In this document: positions 19,426 through 27,481 of the stretch, one piece after another
How the letters are laid out: each line of letters starts with the position of its first letter
How positions within the stretch are numbered: position 1 is the first letter of the stretch
DNA from: Gammaproteobacteria bacterium
GTDB taxonomy: Bacteria; Pseudomonadota; Gammaproteobacteria; Steroidobacterales; GCA-2729495
Length of the DNA: 64,000 bases
Assembly (NCBI GenBank): GCA_030583605.1
Contig: CP129466.1
Location: 310,001-374,000 of the forward strand
Reading direction: 5' to 3'
Notes under the pieces: generated by a model
The model's input: the letters and a program-made list of their open reading frames with translations, nothing else
Database searches by the model: none
What the model was told of the DNA's origin: nothing
Made by a program: the position numbers and the translations under genes

Positions 19426-21351
19426 CTAGTCCAGGTCGACCTCTGGCACTCCGGCCTGCTGGGCGCCCGGAATCGCGAGGATCGAATTGGCCACTCCCGC
19501 ATCCAGGAAGTACACGTCCTGGTCGGGGGACGGATTGCGGGTAATCAACGGGCTGAACAGCAGCTTGTCGCCCCAGTTGCCGAAGGCATTGACCGCACCC
19601 AGGCGGGAGTTGATGACGACTCCAAGGTCGGCGACGAAAACGCCGGTTGCGGCGTTATAGGAGCGGAGTTGCACGTTGCTGCCCGAGGTCGTGACCAGGA
19701 GTTCTTTCTGTACATCGGCGCCGTTCACCCAGGCGCTCCACTCGGAATTGGCGGTCTCGACCAGGCCTGTGCCGTTGCTGAGTATCTGGGCAGCCGTGTG
19801 GACCTCGGTGGACGTCGACCAATTATCGATGACTTTGGTGAAAAACAGCCGCTCGCTACCCGCGACTCTTGCCGACATGGAGAAGGATGCCGAACCGCTT
19901 GCTGGTTTGGTGGCCGTTGACAGGGTCGTGGCTACCCCGCCCGTGCGGGGTATCGAGTACAGACTGTTGGAGCCGGCCAGTTCCTGTGAGAACACCACCC
20001 GAGTCGGCGTCAGGTCGTTGGCGAACAACTGCACGTAACCGGCGGCGGCCGTCCAGATGCTGGTAGGGGTGGTCGAGGTGTGGCTGATGATCCAGAGTTG
20101 TCCGTTGTTCATCCACGCATAGTGGGTCTCATCGCTGGGGCCGTTACCGCTGTAGAGGTTCGTGAAGTTGACGATGTCGGTGTCCAGACTCTGGATCGCC
20201 GTGACGGTATCTGTCGATGCCCGGTAGCGGTACAGCTTCACGGCGGCCTGCGCCGGATCCTTGGTGACGATGTAGAAATACGAATCAGTGGCTGTGGGCT
20301 CGCCACTGGCTCCGAGGATTATCGGGCCATAGGGCGAATCCTGGATGTCGAGCAGGGTCGACGTGCGGATCGTCAGATTGTCGTTGTAGCTGCGCAGGCG
20401 CCAGTTGGCGCCGTTACGTTCCACGGTCAGAAAGCCGAGTCGCACGTCGTCGCCCCGGAGCACCGGAGTGATCATGTTGACAGGCGCTCCCCCATTGAGA
20501 ACGGTTGCGGTGTCACCGGCGGTAGCCGTGGCCCGCACCAGTGCCATGGGGGTCGTGAGAGTCGGCATGTCGCAAGAGCTGTTGCTGTCGGGCAGCAGCG
20601 CCACGATCCAGTCGTTGGACGCCGAAGAACCTTTCGCGTGGTCGTGGATCGCGCCCCACACTTGGCAGATGGTGCTGAGATTCGATCGCTGTACCGGCGC
20701 CACGTTGACAGCCGTCTTGGCCAGGCTCTTGGCGAAGATCTTCCCGCTCTTGCGGTAAACCAGTTCGGACGGGAAGTTTCCGACCAGGTCTGTGCCGGGT
20801 CCGCCACCGGTGGGGAGGATCCAGGCGCTGTAACTGGCAACGCCGAAACTGACTGAGCTCACGCCGGTGTCGGCCAGGGTCGGAGTCACGCCCGGATTGT
20901 CCGGATCAACCAGCCGGTAGGCACCGGTTCCCGCGGCATCGAGAAACGGCAGCATGAACGTGCCTGCTCCCGTTACGCCACCGCCCGCCGTGCCGTTGAT
21001 GGACCAGCTGATCGCTGCCAGCGAGAAGGGGATGCTGCGATTCTGCCGGAAGGTGATCGTATCGGCGGTCTGGCCCGTGCCACCCGCAGGGAGGCTGGCA
21101 ACCGAGGCCGAGTTGTCCACCCAGGTCAAGCCGGCGCTACCGCCCGACCCGGCCACGACGACACCTGTGACCGCCCCGCCCGAATTGGCGAGATTGACGC
21201 GATAGACATACTGGAAAACCGTTCTGCCGACACGGGTCGAGCTAATCAACTGCAGATTCGTCACCGCGACGGTGCCGCTCAGGTCGGCCGCACTGGCTGC
21301 CGCCGTGGCGATCAGCAAGACAGCCGAAACAACGCCTCTCAGCCAAGCCAT
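19426..21351 (-). CDS. Large secreted beta-rich protein of unknown function
   Basis: A 641-residue protein with a clear signal peptide (MAWLRGVVSAVLLIATAAAS, cleavage after ASA). The first 170 residues look like a Gly/Ala/Thr-rich domain of a surface or CARDB/DUF11-like type (VYRVNLANSGGAVTGVVVAG, SWSINGTAGGGVTGAG). The remainder shows repeated strands reminiscent of beta-propeller blades (FFTKVIDNWSTSTEVH, ELLVTTSGSNVQLRSYN, YFYIVTKDPAQAAVKLYRY), with cysteines at STICQVW and SSCDMP. No enzyme motif, anchor or CTERM tail is visible. It lies 66 bases upstream of the next gene in the same run of exported proteins and is probably co-transcribed. Confidence 0.75.
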   Translation of the reverse strand: MAWLRGVVSAVLLIATAAASAADLSGTVAVTNLQLISSTRVGRTVFQYVYRVNLANSGGAVTGVVVAGSGGSAGLTWVDNSASVASLPAGGTGQTADTITFRQNRSIPFSLAAISWSINGTAGGGVTGAGTFMLPFLDAAGTGAYRLVDPDNPGVTPTLADTGVSSVSFGVASYSAWILPTGGGPGTDLVGNFPSELVYRKSGKIFAKSLAKTAVNVAPVQRSNLSTICQVWGAIHDHAKGSSASNDWIVALLPDSNSSCDMPTLTTPMALVRATATAGDTATVLNGGAPVNMITPVLRGDDVRLGFLTVERNGANWRLRSYNDNLTIRTSTLLDIQDSPYGPIILGASGEPTATDSYFYIVTKDPAQAAVKLYRYRASTDTVTAIQSLDTDIVNFTNLYSGNGPSDETHYAWMNNGQLWIISHTSTTPTSIWTAAAGYVQLFANDLTPTRVVFSQELAGSNSLYSIPRTGGVATTLSTATKPASGSASFSMSARVAGSERLFFTKVIDNWSTSTEVHTAAQILSNGTGLVETANSEWSAWVNGADVQKELLVTTSGSNVQLRSYNAATGVFVADLGVVINSRLGAVNAFGNWGDKLLFSPLITRNPSPDQDVYFLDAGVANSILAIPGAQQAGVPEVDLD

Positions 21352-21434
21352 ATTCCACCCCTCCCCCGTACGGGTGATACGAAGATCTTCGAGTCAGGCA
21401 GTCTCGTGCTTCGGTGCGGGTCAGCTCTACCCCA

Positions 21435-21983
21435 CTAGGTCTGTGCTCGCGTCGCTCCCCTGCGCCGCAAACGACCTGCGACGGCCAGCAATGCCGTGAT
21501 CATGGCAATTCCGGCCGGCGGCGCCGGCACCGCTGTGGTGCTGCCCGATTCGAGCACTTCGAACGTGTCCGGATCGACGACCTCAAATATCTGCTCCGCC
21601 GGTTCACCCGGCCCGCTGAAGTCGAACGACACGGCGAATCCGTTGATACCCCCTCCGATAGGGAGCCCGGAGCCGACCGCCAGTGAATCGAAGAAACCGT
21701 CCGCGGGAAGCCCCGGGTCCGCCTGCACCACGAGGGAGTCCCAGTCGGGAGGCGTTGCCGTCACCGCCAGATTTGAAAAAACCGCACGATCGAAAAAGAT
21801 CGTGAATTGTTCCAGCGGTGCGCCCAGCGAATTGTTGGTAACGGTATAGCTGTATTCCCAGCGATTGCCGCCCAACGATTGCGTTTCATAAACGATGGTG
21901 GCAGAAGTGGCGCAGTGCGCAGCGAACAGATAAATGCACGCTCCAGCGATGCGAGGCTTCCACCAGCCCAAGACCCCACCCAT
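21435..21983 (-). CDS. PEP-CTERM-like exported protein
   Basis: A 182-residue protein. The start at 21983 is set by a GGAGG box 5 bases upstream and a following signal peptide (AGACIYLFAAHCATSA). The mature domain is beta-rich (WEYSYTVTNNSLGAPLEQFT, GGINGFAVSFDFSGPGEPAE). The C terminus has the sorting-signal layout: short motif VPAPPAG, hydrophobic helix IAMITALLAVAG, then the basic cluster RLRRRGATR. PEP-CTERM proteins are processed by exosortases; here the motif reads VPAPPAG in place of the common VPEPA, and no exosortase is in the window. It is the first gene of the four-gene run of exported proteins. Confidence 0.72.
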   Translation of the reverse strand: MGGVLGWWKPRIAGACIYLFAAHCATSATIVYETQSLGGNRWEYSYTVTNNSLGAPLEQFTIFFDRAVFSNLAVTATPPDWDSLVVQADPGLPADGFFDSLAVGSGLPIGGGINGFAVSFDFSGPGEPAEQIFEVVDPDTFEVLESGSTTAVPAPPAGIAMITALLAVAGRLRRRGATRAQT

Positions 21984-22448
21984 ACGTCCTCCGCTTTGTC
22001 GTTCTTGTCGAAGAGTTTCTTCGTTATCGCGGATTCGAGCGTCGCCACGCTCATTTGGCGGGCGACACACGGAGCGCATTCACATTTAGCACGCGCAACA
22101 TCAATGACTCAACTCCCAAGATTGGAGGATTTCGGTCGCCGGACATTTCCGGCCGTCGAGCTTTACCCGGGCATTTTGCCTCACCCATTTGAGTGAGATT
22201 TCATGACGACTGACGGCGCGCACTGATCGCTTCAGTATGAAGATGAGAATCAGACGGACCCGAGGATCCCATTGAATCGGCGGGCTGATCCAGGATTCGT
22301 TTGTCAACGATTCAGGCCGTGAACTACGAGCCGCACCGAAGGACTCTCAGTTTCGCTCACGGTTCCTTGATTGTCGGCGCCGTTCGACCGATGAGTATAT
22401 GTACGTATCGGCTCCTGCACCGGCAGATCGCTGGCGCGGCGCAGGCGG
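21984..22448. other. Gene-free region between the exported-protein run and vapBC
   Basis: About 465 bases without a supportable gene. It must hold the promoter of the minus-strand exported-protein run. It is less GC-rich than the flanks. A short inverted repeat CTCAC/GTGAG surrounds CCATTTGA near 22180. Two overlapping minus-strand frames of 68 codons each show no family features. Confidence 0.5.
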
Positions 22449-22862
22449 TTACTTCGTGGACTCCCGCCACAGCTTGAGCGGCGCAACCCGGGCCGCAGCG
22501 ACGAAGTCATGATCGGTCGTCAACAGGGTCAGTTGGTAGCGGATACAGAGCTGCGCGAGCAGCGCGTCAATCGTTCCGATCTGCAGTCCGCGCCGCCGGC
22601 AGGTATTGCGCAGCTCCGCTGCCGCGACATGATCGTCCCGGTCCGGAGCGAGGAGCGGGAGCGACGAGAAGCGCTCGACGATCAACCCGCGAGCCTTGGG
22701 TCCGGTAAAGCCCTGGAGCAGTTCCTGCAGCACCAGGCCGGTCGTGATGACAGGATCACCGCGCTCGAGCGTGTGGACGAGGGCCGTGACCTCGGGGCTT
22801 TTGTCCGGCGAATCACGCCGCAGCGCCAGCGACCAGACGCTGGTATCGACGAACAGACTCAA
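22449..22862 (-). CDS. vapC: VapC-type PIN-domain toxin
   Basis: A 137-residue ribonuclease toxin of a type II toxin-antitoxin pair. I start it at a TTG (22862–22860) that overlaps the antitoxin stop as TTGA, because translation from there gives SLFVDTSVWSLALRR, the normal VapC N terminus; an ATG at 22904 would add 14 unrelated residues. The acidic PIN active site is complete: Asp6 in FVDTSVW, Glu47 in LQELLQG, Asp99 in GTIDALLAQ and Asp117 in TTDHDF. Members cleave specific tRNAs or rRNA when freed from VapB. Confidence 0.9.
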   Translation of the reverse strand: MSLFVDTSVWSLALRRDSPDKSPEVTALVHTLERGDPVITTGLVLQELLQGFTGPKARGLIVERFSSLPLLAPDRDDHVAAAELRNTCRRRGLQIGTIDALLAQLCIRYQLTLLTTDHDFVAAARVAPLKLWRESTK

Positions 22863-23059
22863 GATCGCGAGCGCTCTGCTTTGTAATCGAAAGAACCGTC
22901 CCACTCGAGTTTGCCCAGCAGTTCGAGCAGCCTCTTTTGACGGCGGCGGGCAATGAACTCCTCAAGCGCTTTCGTCACGGCCGCTTTCTTGGTCCGTTCG
23001 CCGCTCACTTCGAGCGCGCGTTCGATAAGCGCGGGATCGATCGAAAGATTTGTCGCCAT
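22859..23059 (-). CDS. vapB: VapB-type antitoxin
   Basis: A 66-residue partner of the PIN toxin. The N terminus (ATNLSIDPALIERALEVSGE) and KKAAVTKALEEFIARRRQKR form the ribbon-helix-helix-like DNA-binding part of this VapB subgroup, while the C terminus (LLELLGKLEWDGSFDYKAER) is the toxin-neutralising tail. A strong GGAGG lies 8 bases upstream of the ATG. The stop overlaps the toxin TTG, so toxin synthesis depends on antitoxin translation. Confidence 0.9.
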   Translation of the reverse strand: MATNLSIDPALIERALEVSGERTKKAAVTKALEEFIARRRQKRLLELLGKLEWDGSFDYKAERSRS

Positions 23060-23061
23060 GT

Positions 23062-23084
23062 GTTAACCTCCACACATAACGTTA
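23062..23084 (-). promoter_or_regulatory. Candidate VapBC operator/promoter
   Basis: Two perfect palindromes lie just upstream of vapB: GTTAAC (23062–23067) and TAACGTTA (23077–23084), 10 centre-to-centre bases or so apart around the GGAGG ribosome-binding site. VapBC complexes usually repress their own operon through such short palindromes. Assignment is by position and symmetry only. Confidence 0.4.
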
Positions 23085-23151
23085 CACATGACAGCCCGAA
23101 AGGGCAAATTCCCGAGGCAATTCCGCCACGCCTGCAGGAGGGGATCGTCTA

Positions 23152-24012
23152 ATGGCCATGATCATCGCCCCTCGCATTCACGATCTCGGTGGCTTCAACG
23201 TCCGCCGCGTCCTGCCCTCGTCGCAGGCCCGCAACGTCGGCCCCTTCGTGTTCGTCGACCACATGGGTCCGCATGTGTTCGCCCGGGGCCAGGCGGTGGA
23301 CGTGCGCCCGCACCCGCACATCGGGCTTGCCACCATCACCTGGCTCTGGGAAGGCCGCTTCATGCACCGCGACAGCCTCGGCCACGAGCAGGAGATCGCG
23401 CCCGGTGAAGTGAACTGGATGACCGCGGGTAGCGGCATCGTGCACTCGGAGCGCACGCCGCAGCATCTGCGGGGCGGCGAGCATCCCCTGCACGGCATGC
23501 AGACCTGGGTGGCGCTGCCGCGTGCGCACGAGGAAGTCGCGCCGGCCTTCGAGCACTATGCGGCTGCGGCCATGCCGGTACTCGAACGTCCAGGCCTGCG
23601 TCTCACGGTCGTGGCGGGGCGCAGCTTCGGGCTGGAGTCGCCGGTGGCCGTGTTTGCCGACACGCTGTACGCCGCGGTGGAACTCGATGCGGGCGCGGAA
23701 CTCACGGTCACGGCCGAGCACGCCGAGCGCGCTTTGTATGTCTTCTCGGGCGAGGTCGCGCTCGACGACGCGGAGGCACCCTCGCGTCATCTCGTCGTCC
23801 TCGACCCGGGCCGGCCCGCACGGGTGCGGGCACGCACCGCAGCACGGCTGATGGTGCTCGGTGGCGAGCCGCTCGACGGCCCGCGCCACCTCTGGTGGAA
23901 CTTCGTGCACAGCTCGCGCGAGCGCATCGAGCAGGCCAAGCAGGACTGGCGGGCCGGCCGCTTCGGGGCAGTACCGGGGGAGACCGAGTTCATACCACTT
24001 CCCGAGGGCTAG
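23152..24012 (+). CDS. Pirin family protein
   Basis: A 286-residue bicupin with AGGAGG upstream of the ATG. The N-terminal cupin carries the pirin metal site: RPHPHIGLATITWLWEG supplies two His ligands, followed by a third His and the Glu in the segment after DSLGHEQEIAPGEVNWM. GSGIVHSERTP is also conserved. Bacterial pirins bind Fe(II); some act as quercetinases or redox-sensing regulators. The function here is not fixed by context, as its neighbours are vapBC and an oxygenase. The C-terminal cupin (ALYVFSGEVALDDAEAP) ends in the conserved FGAVPGETEFIPLP. Confidence 0.92.
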   Translation: MAMIIAPRIHDLGGFNVRRVLPSSQARNVGPFVFVDHMGPHVFARGQAVDVRPHPHIGLATITWLWEGRFMHRDSLGHEQEIAPGEVNWMTAGSGIVHSERTPQHLRGGEHPLHGMQTWVALPRAHEEVAPAFEHYAAAAMPVLERPGLRLTVVAGRSFGLESPVAVFADTLYAAVELDAGAELTVTAEHAERALYVFSGEVALDDAEAPSRHLVVLDPGRPARVRARTAARLMVLGGEPLDGPRHLWWNFVHSSRERIEQAKQDWRAGRFGAVPGETEFIPLPEG

Positions 24013-24293
24013 CTGCCCCCATGTTCCCGGTACTTCGCCGCTGAACGGGGCTTCCTGCATCCTCGTCCGGCACGCACGAGTGAGGGTGGCCTGTTGTCCG
24101 ACTCACGCCGCTCCGCGGCCGTGCCTGGCCGCGTCGCTACGGGTTGCGCAGGCCGTCCGGATCCGAAGCCCGCGCCTGCGCCGTGCGTCCCGGCGCAGCG
24201 TCACCGCCCATCGGCGATAAGCCATTTCCTCCGGTTCCTGGGCAGGGCGTATGATGGGGCGCCAGCACCGGGGGCTATTTCTGGAACAGCACC

Positions 24294-25481
24294 ATGTTCA
24301 TCAACTTCTGGTATCCCGCCGGCCTTAGCGCCGAAATCGGAGAGAATCCCGTCAGGCGCCGCATGCTCGGCCAGGACTTCGTGCTCTGGCGCGATCCGGC
24401 CGGCCAGGTGCACTGCCTGTCGAACACCTGCATCCATCGCGGCGGCTCGCTCGCCGGCGGCAAGGTGCGCGATGGTGAAATCGCCTGCCCGTACCACGGC
24501 TGGCGGTTCGCGGGCGACGGCCGCTGCACCCGCATCCCCTCGCTGGGTCTGGAGGCGCGGATTCCGGGCCGTGCGCGGGTGGATGCCTACCCGACGGCAG
24601 AGAAGTACGGCCTCGTATTCGCTTTCCTCGGCGATCTGCCCGAGGAGGAGCGCTGCCCGATCATGGAAATTCCCGAGTTTCGCGGCGAGAGCCCTGACGA
24701 GGGCTGGCGGGCGACCATCCAGCATTTCGACTGGGACTTCGACTACCAGCGCTCGATGGAGAACGGCATCGACGGCGCGCACAACGAGTACGTGCACCCG
24801 ACCCACGGGTATTCCGGCGAGCGGGAGGACATCCGCATCGCCGTGGAGAACTATCGCTGGGTCGACGATGAATGGGACACCGGCTTTTTCAGCAGCCGCC
24901 GCGCGCCGCCGCTGGCAGACAAGAAGATGCGCGACGCCTCGGGGCGTCATGGCGACGCCGTGATCACCGGCGGCACGGGGCACCACGGGGTGTCGATGAT
25001 CTGGACCCTGATCCACCCGACCGATGCCATGAGCATTCATCAGTATCTCTTCGAGACACCCATCGAAGATGGTCGCACCAGCCTGTATCTCGTGAACCTG
25101 CGTAATTTCCTCATCGACCCGTCGGAAGACGCGCGCATGATGGGGCGCAACGAAGTCGTCGCGACCCAGGATCGCGATGTGCTCTACGACGTGCAGCCGG
25201 TGCTCACACCGCGCACACGCACGAAGGAGTTTTTTACCCCCGCCGATACCGCCATCGCCAAGTACCGCGACAAGCTGCAGGCCTGGGAGGATCGCGGCTG
25301 GCGCATCGACACCGACACCGTCCGGCGCAACAGCCGACGGGTCGCCTATGCGATCCCGAGCCCGGCGCGGCGCACGCAGACCGGCTGGGTGCTCGATCCG
25401 GTGCCGCTGGTGGCGGCGCGTGCTGCCGCCCGGGAGCAGGGCACCGCCAGCCGGGTTGCCGGCGGGGAGCGGACCTCCTAG
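24294..25481 (+). CDS. Rieske non-haem iron oxygenase, large subunit type
   Basis: A 395-residue ring-hydroxylating-type oxygenase. The Rieske [2Fe-2S] cluster site is complete: C46-x-H48 in CIHRGG and C65-xx-H68 in CPYHGW. The catalytic domain has the mononuclear iron site with His163 and His168 in GIDGAHNEYVHPTHGY; the third ligand, an Asp, should be further downstream. No ferredoxin, reductase or beta-subunit gene lies nearby, so electrons must come from elsewhere. The substrate is unknown; sterol- or aromatic-type substrates are both possible for this subgroup. Confidence 0.88.
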   Translation: MFINFWYPAGLSAEIGENPVRRRMLGQDFVLWRDPAGQVHCLSNTCIHRGGSLAGGKVRDGEIACPYHGWRFAGDGRCTRIPSLGLEARIPGRARVDAYPTAEKYGLVFAFLGDLPEEERCPIMEIPEFRGESPDEGWRATIQHFDWDFDYQRSMENGIDGAHNEYVHPTHGYSGEREDIRIAVENYRWVDDEWDTGFFSSRRAPPLADKKMRDASGRHGDAVITGGTGHHGVSMIWTLIHPTDAMSIHQYLFETPIEDGRTSLYLVNLRNFLIDPSEDARMMGRNEVVATQDRDVLYDVQPVLTPRTRTKEFFTPADTAIAKYRDKLQAWEDRGWRIDTDTVRRNSRRVAYAIPSPARRTQTGWVLDPVPLVAARAAAREQGTASRVAGGERTS

Positions 25482-25550
25482 GGCAAGGCGTCCAAAGGGC
25501 AGGCTCTCACGACATAAGAACAAGATGTGCCGCGCAATGGGCGGCGATTC

Positions 25551-25593
25551 GCCCCGCGACGGGGCAAACGACGATCAGGTATTTGATTTTTTT
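25551..25593 (+). terminator. Weak terminator-like hairpin downstream of the Rieske gene
   Basis: GCCCCG (25551–25556) and CGGGGC (25560–25565) can pair around CGA, about 70 bases after the oxygenase stop. A T7 run follows only at 25587–25593, too far from the stem for a standard intrinsic terminator, so this is tentative. Confidence 0.25.
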
Positions 25594-25704
25594 CCATGAG
25601 TTTGGAAGATTCTGTCCAGTAGAGGCATCCGGAATCGGCAGACCGCGGGTTGCGGTCGATGGCAGGGATATGAGTAGCCGGTTCGCGGAAGGCATCCCGA
25701 ATTT

Positions 25705-26361
25705 ATGCTGTTGACCGAGACGTCGACCGACTATTCGCAACAGGTGCTACGCACCGATGTCGCCGGCATGCCGCTCGAGTGGATCGACTACCGGGAGGCG
25801 GTCAGCCTGTATTACACCGGGCAGGTTGCCTACACCTGCGGCTCGCTGCTGTACCAGGTCTTCGGCGGCTACAGTGCGCGCTCGGGGCTGCGCAGTGTCG
25901 TCGAGGTCAATTCGATCGTGGCCACGGTCGGTCGCACTCCGGGCATGGCGGCCATGCGCGAGAGTTACATCCCGCCCCTGAACAACAAGACGTTGTTTCG
26001 TCGTGACGCGAATCTCTGCCTGTATTGCGGCGAACGCTTTCTGTCCCGCGATCTGACCCGCGACCATGTGACACCGCTCAGCAAGGGCGGGACCGACGCC
26101 TGGACCAACGTCGTCACCGCCTGCCGTCGCTGCAACAATCACAAGGGCGGCAAGTCGCCCGAGGGAGCTGCCATGCAGCTGATCGCGGTGCCGTTTACGC
26201 CGACCTACGCGGAGTACATCTATCTCAAGGGCCGACGCGTGCTCGCCGACCAGATGGAGTTCCTGCTCGCCCATATCCCGCGCACCAGCCCGCTGCACGC
26301 CCGCCTGAGCACGTCGATCCGCGATGGCGGCGAGCACCACCTGCGCGTTTTTCACGACTGA
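25705..26361 (+). CDS. HNH endonuclease family protein
   Basis: A 218-residue protein with a C-terminal-half HNH nuclease domain. A zinc-binding pair CLYCGERF is followed by the catalytic LTRDHVTPLSKGGTDAW (DH of the HNH motif), the Asn in WTNVVTACRRC and the second cysteine pair CRRCNNHKGG. The N-terminal 100 residues (MLLTETSTDYSQQVLRTDVA, LEWIDYREAVSLYYTGQVAY) are typical of a widespread chromosomal subfamily, distinct from restriction or homing enzymes. No methyltransferase or mobile-element gene is adjacent. Its physiological role is unknown. Confidence 0.88.
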   Translation: MLLTETSTDYSQQVLRTDVAGMPLEWIDYREAVSLYYTGQVAYTCGSLLYQVFGGYSARSGLRSVVEVNSIVATVGRTPGMAAMRESYIPPLNNKTLFRRDANLCLYCGERFLSRDLTRDHVTPLSKGGTDAWTNVVTACRRCNNHKGGKSPEGAAMQLIAVPFTPTYAEYIYLKGRRVLADQMEFLLAHIPRTSPLHARLSTSIRDGGEHHLRVFHD

Positions 26362-26392
26362 CCGGCCGCGGCCTGGCGTGGTGTTCGCGCTT

Positions 26393-26548
26393 GTCGCGAC
26401 TGGCGTCGCTCCTACAAGGCGCGTCTGGCCGTGACGGCGAATGAAGCCGTGTAGGAGCGGCGCGAGCCGCGACTCGCTTCCGGCCGCAACGGCGAATGAA
26501 GCCCTGTAGGAGCGGCGTGAGCCGCGACCCGCTTCCGGCCGCAACGGA
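26393..26548. repeat. GTAG-type REP elements (one inverse, two direct)
   Basis: An inverse element (26393–26416, ending in GTCGCTCCTACA) is followed by two direct elements, GTAGGAGCGGCGCGAGCCGCG at 26451 and a near copy at 26506. The two direct copies sit in a 55-base tandem duplication (26439–26493 and 26494–26548). The GTAG head plus short imperfect palindrome is the classic REP shape seen in Xanthomonadales-type genomes. It ends about 40 bases before the exonuclease gene. Confidence 0.85.
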
Positions 26549-26586
26549 AGTCGCGGTCGCTGGCATGGCGGCGCATAATCGCGCGC

Positions 26587-27462
26587 ATGGTCTACCTGAT
26601 CGATGCCAGCGTGTTCGTCTTCCGGGCCTGGTACTCGATCCCTGCCGAGATGACCGACCCGGACGCCAACCCGGTCAACGCCTTGTACGGCTTCGCGCGC
26701 TTCCTCGGTGACTTCCTCGAGAACGTCCGGCCCGAGCTCGTCGCTGTCGCCTTCGACGAGAACCGGGGCGAGAGCTGCGTGCGCACCGCGATCTACCCAC
26801 CGTACAAGGCGAACCGCGAGCCGGCACCGCCGGAGCTGAAGCTGCAGTTCAGCCGCTGCCGCGCGGTGACGCGCGCGCTCGGCCTGACCGACTGCGCTGA
26901 CCCGTGCTTCGAGGCCGATGACCTGATCGGGGCCATGGCCACACAGATGCGCGCGGCCGGTTGCAGCATCACCATTCTTTCGCGCGACAAGGATCTCGCC
27001 CAGTGCCTGCGCCCGGGCGACGAACTCTGGGACTACCCCTCCGGCCGACGTGTCGGCTACGAGCAGGTGCCGGAGGTCTTCGGGGTTCGCGCCGAGCAAA
27101 TCGCGGATTTCCTGGCGTTGACCGGCGACGCGGTGGACAACATCCCGGGCGCGCGCGGGGTTGGCCCAAAGACGGCAGCGGCGCTGCTGCGCCGGTTCGA
27201 CACCGTGGAGGACATCTACGCGAATCTCGAAGCCGTGGGGCAGATGAAGTTCCGCGGCGCGCCGCTCCTGCCGCAGCGGCTGCGCGAGGAACGTGACAAG
27301 GTCGAGATCGCGCGCCGCCTGACGGGCCTGCGCTGCGACGCTCCCGTGCAGGTCGACCGCCGTTCGCTGGCCCGGCGGACGCCTGCGCTCAGCGAGCTGG
27401 GCGCCCTGTACGACGATGCCGGCTTCGGCAGCGCCCTGCGCAGGCAGGCCGAGCGGTTGTAG
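26587..27462 (+). CDS. Stand-alone 5'-3' exonuclease / flap endonuclease (PolI N-domain type)
   Basis: A 291-residue nuclease matching the 5' nuclease domain of DNA polymerase I without the polymerase. The conserved acidic sites are present: LIDASVFVFRAWY, VAFDENRGESCVR, CFEADDLIGAMATQ, LSRDKDLAQCL and LTGDAVDNIPGARGVGPKTA, the last with the helix-hairpin-helix DNA contact. YPPYKANREPAPPEL is the helical-arch Lys/Arg region. Such proteins cut flap or RNA-primer structures. It resembles the Xni (exonuclease IX) type, but all metal-binding Asp/Glu seem retained. REP elements flank the gene on both sides. Confidence 0.9.
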   Translation: MVYLIDASVFVFRAWYSIPAEMTDPDANPVNALYGFARFLGDFLENVRPELVAVAFDENRGESCVRTAIYPPYKANREPAPPELKLQFSRCRAVTRALGLTDCADPCFEADDLIGAMATQMRAAGCSITILSRDKDLAQCLRPGDELWDYPSGRRVGYEQVPEVFGVRAEQIADFLALTGDAVDNIPGARGVGPKTAAALLRRFDTVEDIYANLEAVGQMKFRGAPLLPQRLREERDKVEIARRLTGLRCDAPVQVDRRSLARRTPALSELGALYDDAGFGSALRRQAERL

Positions 27463-27481
27463 GGATGCCTGGAGAAGCGCC

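Noticed and set aside
22101..22510. Two short minus-strand frames (68 codons each) between the exported-protein run and vapC
   Set aside because: No ribosome-binding sites, no family features, and one overlaps vapC.
24114..24133. CGCGGCC/GGCCGCG hairpin about 100 bases after the pirin gene
   Set aside because: No T tract and such short GC-rich stems are expected by chance here; not listed as a terminator.
25705..26361. HNH gene considered as part of a restriction or mobile element
   Set aside because: No methyltransferase, integrase or inverted repeats are adjacent, and the subfamily is a common chromosomal one.
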